From Candidatus Dormiibacterota bacterium (lineage in GTDB: Bacteria > Chloroflexota > Dormibacteria > Aeolococcales > Bog-877): 5,038 nt of DNA. Below are positions 1 through 5,038 of this stretch, in pieces. Each line of letters opens with the position of its first letter. The first letter of the stretch is position 1. The translations under genes were made by a program, and so were the position numbers. The stretch lies in assembly GCA_003135035.1 (NCBI GenBank), contig PLDE01000024.1:1-5038 (forward strand), written 5' to 3'. The notes beneath the pieces are model-generated. The model did not search any database and was not told where the DNA came from. It worked only from the letters and a program-made list of their open reading frames with translations.

Positions 1-1
1 C

Positions 2-244
2 CGCCAGCGGGGGCTGCCGGTGGCCGAGGTCCGGGGACGGGGTCTGTTCTTAGGGGTCGGCCTCTCGGCTCCGATCGCACCCGAGGTGGCGCGGCTGGCG
101 CTGGCGGATGGAGTCCTGGTCAACGCCATCGGTCTCGAAACCATCCGGCTGGTGCCTCCCCTGGTCATCTCCGATGACGATATCGAGCTGGCGGTCTCCG
201 TGCTGGGCTGGGCACTGGGGCGTGCCGCCGGAGCCTTGGCGTGA
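2..244 (+). CDS. argD: Acetylornithine aminotransferase, C-terminal fragment (5' end outside window)
   Basis: This is the last 80 codons of a class-III, PLP-dependent aminotransferase. ArgD converts N-acetylglutamate semialdehyde to N2-acetylornithine in the cytoplasm, with glutamate as amino donor. The fragment shows the family's C-terminal small domain: the VRGRGLFLGVGL strand, then a 'GVLVNAIGLETIRLVPPLVIS' type segment (residues about 36-55 of the fragment) and the closing acidic helix DDDIELAV. The lysine and PLP-binding region lie upstream of the window, so catalytic residues cannot be checked. Assignment to ArgD rather than another class-III aminotransferase rests mainly on the neighbours argR, argG and argH. 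The stop TGA (242-244) overlaps the argR start in the string GTGA. One TTA leucine codon (50-52) is rare for such GC-rich DNA; in Streptomyces such codons depend on the bldA tRNA, but nothing here shows regulation by it. Confidence 0.9.
   Translation, partial: RQRGLPVAEVRGRGLFLGVGLSAPIAPEVARLALADGVLVNAIGLETIRLVPPLVISDDDIELAVSVLGWALGRAAGALA
230..233 (+). promoter_or_regulatory. Ribosome binding site of argR
   Basis: GGAG lies 7 bases before the GTG at 241, inside the last codons of argD. It supports GTG 241 as the argR start even though the start overlaps the upstream stop codon. Confidence 0.6.
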
Positions 245-780
245 GCGCGGCAGCCACCAAGCAGGAGCGCCAGGCCGCCATCGTGGAGGTGCTGCGCAGC
301 CGGCCGGTGGAGACCCAGCAGCAACTGGCCGTGGAGCTCCGCCGGCTCAAGATCGAGGCCGATCAGGCCACCATCAGCCGCGACCTCCGCCAGCTGGGGG
401 TGGCACGGGTCGGAGGCAGCGACGGGAGGCCCCACTACTTGGCGCCTCCCGACCCCGACGACCAGCGATCCAGGATTGCTCAGTTGCTCGGCACCCAGCT
501 CCTCCAGGTCGACGTGGTGGGGTCGATGACGGTGCTCCACACCCCGGCGGGAGCTGGCCCAGTGGTGGCGGCCGCGGTCGACGCCATGGGACTTGAGCAG
601 ATCGCCGGGACGGTGGCGGGGGACGACACCATCTTCGTGCAGGCCAGGTCAGCCCAGGCGGCCCGGCTGGTGGCTTCGCAGCTGCAGCGGGCCCGCGAGG
701 AGGCTCCCCGCGGGAGCTGGAGCTGGGACCCGCTATTGTCTCAAGCTGGCCGCAGCCGCGAGGATGGACCGCGTGAGTGA
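241..780 (+). CDS. argR: Arginine repressor ArgR
   Basis: This 179-residue protein is an ArgR/AhrC-type regulator, an arginine-responsive hexamer that binds ARG-box operators and represses arginine biosynthesis. The N-terminal winged helix-turn-helix covers residues about 7-70; its recognition helix is QATISRDLRQLG (42-53), the family signature. The C-terminal core, about 80-150, carries TPAGAGPV and GTVAGDDTIFV (123-133). The adjacent aspartates D128 and D129 match the arginine-binding pair of the family. The GTG start is fixed by the GGAG at 230 and by normal N-terminal length. The last roughly 30 residues (from about 150) form a charged tail longer than in most ArgR proteins; its DNA also carries the argG ribosome binding site. 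The gene sits between argD and argG, without argF in between. No ARG box is visible in this window; the operator is probably upstream of the operon's first gene. Confidence 0.95.
   Translation: MSAAATKQERQAAIVEVLRSRPVETQQQLAVELRRLKIEADQATISRDLRQLGVARVGGSDGRPHYLAPPDPDDQRSRIAQLLGTQLLQVDVVGSMTVLHTPAGAGPVVAAAVDAMGLEQIAGTVAGDDTIFVQARSAQAARLVASQLQRAREEAPRGSWSWDPLLSQAGRSREDGPRE
760..764 (+). promoter_or_regulatory. Ribosome binding site that decides the argG start
   Basis: GAGGA lies 8 bases before GTG 773. An in-frame ATG at 764 overlaps this motif and so would have no usable spacing. The site therefore favours GTG 773 over ATG 764. It lies within the 3' end of argR. Confidence 0.65.
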
Positions 781-1996
781 GCCGCGTCCGCGCTGCGTGC
801 TGGCCTTCTCCGGGGGGCTGGACACCACCGTGGCGGTCCACTGGCTCACCAACGAGCGCGGCTTCGAGGTGATCACCCTCTCCGCCGACCTCGGAGAGAC
901 CAAGGACTCCGAAGAGCTCCAGCAGCGGGCCCTTAGGGCCGGCGCGGTCGCCGCCCACGTGGTTGATGCCAAGGAGCTCTTCCTCACCAACTTCGTCTGG
1001 CCCTCCCTGCAGGCGGGAGCTCTCTATCAGGGGGTGTACCCGCTGGCAACCGCCCTGGGCCGCCCCCTGATCGCCCGGCTCCTGGTCGAGGTTGCCCGCG
1101 AGACCGGTGCCGCCGCCGTCGCCCACGGTTGCACCGCCAAGGGCAACGACCAGGTGCGCTTCGACGTCGGGACGCGCACCTTGGCCCCGGACCTCGAAGT
1201 CCTGGCACCCGCGCGCGTGTGGCAGATGACGAGGGCAGACGCCGTCGCGTACGCGGAGAAGTGGTCGATCCCGATCGAGGCGACGGCGGAGAAGATCTAC
1301 TCGATCGACGAGAACCTCTTCGGCCGCGCGATCGAGTGCGGCGCGATCGAGGACCCCTGGGCCAAGCCGCCCGAGGATCCGTACACGCTGACGCGGATCA
1401 CCGACACGACCAGCGCGGAACTTACGATCGGCTTCGAAGAGGGCCTTCCAGTGAGTCTCGACGGCGCTGCGTGCCCGCTCGGGGCGCTGATCGCCGAGGT
1501 AGGCGAACGCACCGGGTCGAGAGGGTTCGGCCGAATCGACATGGTGGAGAACCGGCGGGTCGGCATCAAGTCGCGGGAGGTCTACGAGTGCCCTGGCGCG
1601 CTCGCGATCATCCTCGCGCACCAGGACCTCGAGGACCTCACCTTGGAGCGCGACGTGCACCACGAGAAGTCGCGGCTCGAGACGAGGTGGTCCGAGCTCG
1701 TCTACGACGGCATGTGGTACTCGCCGCTCAAGTCGGCCCTCGACGCGTTCTTCGCCGAGACGCAGCGCTACGTGACCGGCGAAGTGCGTCTCGAGGTGTC
1801 CGCCCCCGGTGTGCTGCGCGTGACCGGCCGCAGGAGCCCCGTCGCGCTCTACGACCATGGGCTCGCGACCTACGACGCGGCCGACACGTTCCGCCACGCC
1901 GACGCCGAGGGCTTCGTCCGGCTCTGGGGTCTCGGCGTGCAGACCTGGGCCGCTCGCCAGTCGCGGGCCGACGAGCGACCTGGCCCTACCCCGTGA
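773..1996 (+). CDS. argG: Argininosuccinate synthase
   Basis: ArgG condenses citrulline and aspartate using ATP (to AMP and PPi) to give argininosuccinate, the next-to-last step of arginine synthesis, in the cytoplasm. With a GTG start at 773 it is 407 residues, normal for the family. The PP-loop ATP-binding motif FSGGLDTT is at residues 12-19. The near-invariant HGCTAKGNDQVRFD block is at 118-131; alanine 122 replaces the more usual glycine. YSIDENLFGR follows in mid-protein, and the C-terminal oligomerisation region is complete. An alternative in-frame ATG (764) would add three residues but sits on the ribosome binding site. The gene overlaps argR by 8 bases and argH by 4. Codon choice changes after about codon 145: threonine ACG, serine TCG, alanine GCG and leucine CTC become much more frequent than in the first third, although the protein stays intact. 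See the mosaic entry. Confidence 0.97.
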   Translation: MSEPRPRCVLAFSGGLDTTVAVHWLTNERGFEVITLSADLGETKDSEELQQRALRAGAVAAHVVDAKELFLTNFVWPSLQAGALYQGVYPLATALGRPLIARLLVEVARETGAAAVAHGCTAKGNDQVRFDVGTRTLAPDLEVLAPARVWQMTRADAVAYAEKWSIPIEATAEKIYSIDENLFGRAIECGAIEDPWAKPPEDPYTLTRITDTTSAELTIGFEEGLPVSLDGAACPLGALIAEVGERTGSRGFGRIDMVENRRVGIKSREVYECPGALAIILAHQDLEDLTLERDVHHEKSRLETRWSELVYDGMWYSPLKSALDAFFAETQRYVTGEVRLEVSAPGVLRVTGRRSPVALYDHGLATYDAADTFRHADAEGFVRLWGLGVQTWAARQSRADERPGPTP

Positions 1997-2850
1997 CGCT
2001 GTGGTCGGGCCGCCTCGGCGGCGGCCTCGCCGACGAGATGGCGGCCTTCACGACGAGCCTCTCTTTTGACCGCCAGCTCTGGCGCGTGGACCTCGAGGGG
2101 TCGCGCGCCCACGTCACGGGCCTGGGGGCCGCGGGGCTGCTCAGCGGGGCCGAAGTGCTCGAGCTGCACGCCGCCCTCGCGGAGGTCGCGCGCGAGCTCG
2201 ACGGCGACACGTTCGAGTTCCTCGTGACCGACGAGGACATCCACACCGCTGTCGAACGCCGCGTCACCGAGCTCGTCGGATCGACGGGCGCCAAGCTGCA
2301 CACCGGGCGGAGCCGAAACGACCAGATCGCGACGGACCTGCGCCTGTGGACGCGGCGCGCGACCGCGATGCTCGCCGGGGCCGTCGTCGACCTCGCAACG
2401 ACGCTGCACGAGGCGGCCGACCGCGCCGCCGATGCCTATTTGCCCGGCTACACCCACCTGCAGCGAGCCCAGCCGGTCCTGCTCAGCCACCACCTCCGAG
2501 CGCACGCCTGGTCGCTGCTGCGCGACGCGGACCGGCTGTTCGACGCCGCCGGGCGCGCCGACGTCTCGCCCCTCGGCGCCGGGGCGCTCGCGGGCAGCTC
2601 GCTGCCCCTCGATCCCGAGGTCGCCGCGCGCGAGCTCGGGTTCGCGGCGACCTTTCACAACAGCCTCGACGCGGTCAGCGACCGGGACTTCGTCGCCGAG
2701 CTGCTCTTCTGCGCCGCACTCTGTGGCGTGCACCTCTCGAGGATGGGCGAGGAGCTCGTGCTCTGGACGTCGGCGGAGTTCGGCTTCTGCGAGCTCGACG
2801 ACCGCTTCACCACGGGCAGCTCGATGCTGCCCCAGAAGAAGAACCCCGAC
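1200..2850 (+). other. Segment of atypical codon use within argG-argH (possible recombinant tract)
   Basis: By hand count, threonine is ACG in about 21 of 38 ACC/ACG codons inside this tract but in only 7 of 44 in the rest of the window. CTCGAG occurs six times inside (1628, 1676, 1790, 2092, 2158, 2736) and not at all outside. Leucine CTC, serine TCG and alanine GCG are also raised, most strongly in the argG part. The left edge lies shortly after the conserved GCTAKGNDQVRF coding stretch (to about 1167) and the right edge at the GSSMLPQKKNPD stretch (2815-2850). Edges are approximate. Reading frames are unbroken across both. The tract may be a homologous replacement from a related organism or a metagenomic assembly chimera. 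Confidence 0.5.
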
Positions 2851-3408
2851 GTCTTGGAGCTGGTGCGGGGACGGAGCGGCCGGCCGATTGCCGCCCTGAT
2901 GGGAATACTCACTGTGCTCAAGGGCCTACCGCTCAGCTACGACCGCGACCTTCAGGAGGACCGCGGTCATCTCTTCGGGGCGGTGGCGTCGGTCCAGGAC
3001 AGCGTCGAGGTTCTGAGCGGCCTGCTGGGCGCCATCCAGTTCAACCGCAAACGCATGGCCGACGCGGCCTCGGATCCGGTGCTGCTCGCCACCGACCTGG
3101 CCGAGTGGCTGGTCCGCGGCGGGGTGCCATTCCGGCTCGCCCACGGCATGGTGGCCCGGATCGTCCGGGAGGCGGAGTCCCGTCATCTGGGCCTGGACCA
3201 GGTGGTGCGTCAGTCGTGGCGCCGGCTGGGGTTCTCTTCCGCGGCCGAGGCGGAGCGCCTGTTTCGCCCGGAGCGGTCGCTGGCCCAGCGCGAACAACCG
3301 GGATCGCCCGGACCGAAGCCCACCGCTGCGGCGTTGAGCGCCGCAGCGGAGCGGGTGGCGGCGCACCGGAGCTGGGCGCGGGCCCTGGCCCGCCGCCTCC
3401 CCGCCTGA
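1993..3408 (+). CDS. argH: Argininosuccinate lyase
   Basis: ArgH cleaves argininosuccinate to arginine and fumarate, the final step of the pathway. It belongs to the fumarase/aspartase superfamily and acts as a homotetramer. The 471-residue length is normal. The N-terminus MTLWSGRLGGG is the family's standard opening and fixes the GTG start at 1993, although no good Shine-Dalgarno lies 5-10 bases upstream; translation is probably coupled to argG termination through the GTGA overlap. Conserved blocks are HTGRSRNDQ (103-111), GYTHLQRAQP (152-161, with T154 and H155) and the signature loop GSSMLPQKKNPD (275-286) holding the catalytic serine and the K282/N284 pair. The C-terminal helical domain is present, ending in an alanine- and arginine-rich helix. 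The first 60% shares the unusual codon choice of the end of argG; from about 2850 usage returns to that of the flanks. A strong inverted repeat lies near the 3' end. Confidence 0.97.
   Translation: MTLWSGRLGGGLADEMAAFTTSLSFDRQLWRVDLEGSRAHVTGLGAAGLLSGAEVLELHAALAEVARELDGDTFEFLVTDEDIHTAVERRVTELVGSTGAKLHTGRSRNDQIATDLRLWTRRATAMLAGAVVDLATTLHEAADRAADAYLPGYTHLQRAQPVLLSHHLRAHAWSLLRDADRLFDAAGRADVSPLGAGALAGSSLPLDPEVAARELGFAATFHNSLDAVSDRDFVAELLFCAALCGVHLSRMGEELVLWTSAEFGFCELDDRFTTGSSMLPQKKNPDVLELVRGRSGRPIAALMGILTVLKGLPLSYDRDLQEDRGHLFGAVASVQDSVEVLSGLLGAIQFNRKRMADAASDPVLLATDLAEWLVRGGVPFRLAHGMVARIVREAESRHLGLDQVVRQSWRRLGFSSAAEAERLFRPERSLAQREQPGSPGPKPTAAALSAAAERVAAHRSWARALARRLPA
3323..3349 (+). repeat. Perfect 11-bp inverted repeat (hairpin) inside the 3' end of argH
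   Basis: CCGCTGCGGCG (3323-3333) and CGCCGCAGCGG (3339-3349) are exact reverse complements around the 5-base loop TTGAG. The stem is 10 G/C pairs and one A/T pair, so it should be very stable in RNA. It ends 59 bases before the argH stop and has no T-run after it, so it is not a standard intrinsic terminator. It encodes part of an alanine-rich stretch, which may explain some of the symmetry. Confidence 0.75.
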
Positions 3409-3469
3409 GAACGTCGCTAGTTGTTAGCATCCGAATCAGCCTTGGTCTCGGGGTTCAGCTGGTAGGGAG
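3409..3469 (+). other. Intergenic gap between argH and the Usp gene
   Basis: This 61-base gap is the only non-overlapping junction in the window. It contains a small AT-richer patch with the imperfect dyad GCTA-GTTGT-TAGC (3416-3428) and a hexamer TAGCAT (3425-3430) that could serve as a -10 element, but no matching -35 at normal spacing is evident. No intrinsic terminator is seen. Read-through from argH or a separate promoter are both possible. Confidence 0.4.
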
Positions 3470-5038
3470 ATGTACCGCAAGCTCTATTTGCCGCTCGACA
3501 ACTCCGATCACTCGGTCGCCGCATCGCAGGTGGCGATTCGCCTCGCCAAGGCCAGCGGTGCCGAGATCATCGGATCGCACGTCTACGCCGCCCGTCTGCA
3601 CGACTACCGCTTCAAGCAGATGGAGTACACCCTCCCCGAGGAGTACCAGGACGAGGCGGAGCTGGAGCGGCAGCGCAAGATCCACGACAGTCTGATCACC
3701 ACCGGCCTTCAGCTGATCTCGGATTCCTACCTGGACGAGACCCAGAAGCGCTGCCTGGAAGAGGGGATCCAGTTCACTCCCAAGACCTTCGACGGCAAGA
3801 ACTGGGAGGTCCTGGTCAAGGACATCAACGAGTCCGACTACGACCTGGTGCTGATGGGGGCCTGCGGGCTGGGCCAGGTCAAGGAGACCCAGATCGGTAC
3901 GTGCGTCGACCGGGTGGTGCGCCGGGCCCACCGGGACACGCTGGTAGTCCGCCATCGAGAGGGCCGAGAGCCATTCCAGGGGCCGATCGTGGTGGCCATC
4001 GACGGGTCGCCGCAGTCATTCGCTGGACTGCGCACCGCGCTGGAACTGGGCCGCCTGCTCGATCTGCCGGTGGAGGCCGTCTCCGTCTACGACCCCTACC
4101 TGCACTACGTCCTCTTCAACGGAATCGTGGGCGTCCTGTCCGAAAAGGCGAGCAAGGTCTTCCGCTTCAAGGAGCAGGAGGCGCTCCACGAGGAGATCAT
4201 CGACACCGGCTTGGCCATGATCTACTCCTCTCACCTCAAGGTGGCCCGAGACGTGGCCAAGGCAGAGGGGGTTGACCTGCCCATCACCCTGCTCGACGGC
4301 AAGGCCTTCGAGCAGGTGCTCCGCTACGTGCGCGAGAAGGACGCCTCCCTGCTCGTCTGCGGCCGGATCGGGGTTCACTCGGACCAGGGCATGGATCTGG
4401 GCGGCAACACCGAGAACCTGCTCCGTCTGGCCCCCTGCAGCGTGCTGCTCTCGTCGCGCACCTACGTCCCTCCGATCGACGTCCGGGGAGCCGCCTCGGT
4501 GGTCTGGACGCCCGAGGCCAATTCGGTGATCGAGCGGATCCCCTGCTCGGCTCAGGGCTTGTCGCGCACGGCGGTGCTGCGCTGGGCCATGGAGCGGGGC
4601 CACTCCATCATCTCCCAGGACATCGTCACCGCCGCCCTGGGCGACATCCTGCCCCCGGAGGCGTCGATCGCCATCGGAGTGCCGGTACCGGAGAAGAACG
4701 GGGCGCAGGTCGACTTCGAGGTTCATGTCTGCCGCGATTGCGGCTACACCGCGCGGGGTGTGCGCCCGGTTCTCTGCCCCGTCTGTGGGGGACCGCCCGA
4801 GCAGTTCTCCAAGGTGGACCACCGCAGCCTGATGGAGGCGGCCGCCGAGGAGGGCGAGGTAACCGAAGAACTCACCTTCGACAATCGCAAGATCGGCTGG
4901 TCCAACGACGCCCGCACCCTGCTTCACGAGATGCCCGCCGGCTACCTGCGGCGGCGGATCAAGGCCAAGGTCGAGAAGGTCGCCCGGACCCGCCGGCTAT
5001 CGGTGGTAACCCTGCAGGTCGCCGCACCTCTGATCGAG
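3470..5038 (+). CDS. Tandem universal stress protein with PCP_red-like and rubredoxin-like domains (3' end outside window)
   Basis: At least 523 residues, still open at the window edge. Usp domain 1 covers about 1-162: it opens MYRKLYLPLDNS and has the nucleotide-binding motif G-2x-G-9x-G-T exactly (G130, G133, G143, T144). Usp domain 2 covers about 172-335: VVAIDGS at 174-180 and G298, G301, G311, but glycine 312 instead of Ser/Thr. Residues 346-394, opening WTPEA, resemble the PCP_red module found at the C-terminus of protochlorophyllide reductase subunit B. Next comes a rubredoxin/rubrerythrin-type metal site, C421-x2-C424-G-Y and C436-P-x-C439-G. A second PCP_red-like module starts at W477 and reaches the edge. 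No signal peptide or membrane segment is seen, so it is probably cytoplasmic. The start is chosen by Usp homology; GGGAG (3465-3469) abuts the ATG, an unusually short spacing. Domain calls come from motif recognition; the function of the combination is unknown. A role in stress or redox sensing is inference. Confidence 0.85.
   Translation, partial: MYRKLYLPLDNSDHSVAASQVAIRLAKASGAEIIGSHVYAARLHDYRFKQMEYTLPEEYQDEAELERQRKIHDSLITTGLQLISDSYLDETQKRCLEEGIQFTPKTFDGKNWEVLVKDINESDYDLVLMGACGLGQVKETQIGTCVDRVVRRAHRDTLVVRHREGREPFQGPIVVAIDGSPQSFAGLRTALELGRLLDLPVEAVSVYDPYLHYVLFNGIVGVLSEKASKVFRFKEQEALHEEIIDTGLAMIYSSHLKVARDVAKAEGVDLPITLLDGKAFEQVLRYVREKDASLLVCGRIGVHSDQGMDLGGNTENLLRLAPCSVLLSSRTYVPPIDVRGAASVVWTPEANSVIERIPCSAQGLSRTAVLRWAMERGHSIISQDIVTAALGDILPPEASIAIGVPVPEKNGAQVDFEVHVCRDCGYTARGVRPVLCPVCGGPPEQFSKVDHRSLMEAAAEEGEVTEELTFDNRKIGWSNDARTLLHEMPAGYLRRRIKAKVEKVARTRRLSVVTLQVAAPLIE

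Noticed and set aside
50..52. TTA codon in argD as a bldA-type regulatory switch
   Set aside because: A single rare codon in a housekeeping gene fragment is not evidence for tRNA-dependent control, and the lineage is not established.
764..772. ATG 764 as the argG start
   Set aside because: It overlaps the GAGGA ribosome binding site, which is correctly spaced for GTG 773.
374..1897. Long open frame on the - strand opposite argR and argG
   Set aside because: It lies opposite two clearly recognised genes, has low-complexity Arg/Gly/Pro-rich content and shows no known motif. Long antisense open frames are expected in GC-rich coding DNA.
1129..1992. Upstream extension of the argH frame inside argG
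   Set aside because: The translation is arginine-rich and unlike any lyase. The family's N-terminus MTLWSGR begins at GTG 1993.
1870..2733. Open frame on the - strand opposite argH
   Set aside because: Shadow of argH with biased composition and no recognisable domain.
3416..3428. Small dyad GCTA-GTTGT-TAGC as a terminator or operator
   Set aside because: The stem is only 4 bp, has no T-run, and does not resemble an ARG box or other operator that I can name.
4016..4927. Open frame on the - strand opposite the Usp gene
   Set aside because: The + strand frame has clear Usp and metal-site motifs; the opposite frame has none.

Overview
The window is GC-rich and read entirely from the + strand. 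It looks like the 3' half of an arginine-biosynthesis operon followed by an unusual multidomain stress-protein gene. The order argD-argR-argG-argH, with the repressor gene inside the cluster, is typical of actinobacterial arg operons. GTG starts, strong C/G third positions and very tight gene packing fit a high-GC actinobacterium-like lineage, possibly uncultured. The phylum is inferred from gene order and protein style, not proven.

Layout: (1) 2-244, the C-terminal end of argD (acetylornithine aminotransferase), cut by the window edge. (2) 241-780, argR, the arginine repressor, whose GTG start overlaps the argD stop (GTGA). (3) 773-1996, argG (argininosuccinate synthase), overlapping argR by 8 bases. 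(4) 1993-3408, argH (argininosuccinate lyase), again with a GTGA overlap. (5) 3409-3469, a 61-base gap with no convincing terminator. (6) 3470 to the window end, an open reading frame of at least 523 codons.

The arg genes work as one unit. ArgD makes N-acetylornithine on the way to ornithine. ArgG joins citrulline to aspartate, and ArgH splits argininosuccinate into arginine and fumarate. ArgR senses arginine and would repress the operon at an operator upstream of this window. Every junction overlaps, which suggests translational coupling; argF is not between argD and argR.

The last gene is the most interesting item. It encodes two universal-stress-protein (Usp) domains, then a domain resembling the C-terminal 'PCP_red' module of dark-operative protochlorophyllide reductase subunit B, then a rubredoxin-like four-cysteine site, then a second PCP_red-like module that runs to the window edge. 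This suggests a nucleotide-binding stress/redox protein of unknown function.

Two other signals stand out. The stretch from about 1200 to 2850 (most of argG plus the first 60% of argH) has codon choice unlike its flanks, and its edges fall near the most conserved motifs of the two enzymes, as expected from a homologous-recombination replacement or, alternatively, a chimeric assembly. There is also a perfect 11-bp inverted repeat with a 5-base loop inside the 3' end of argH.
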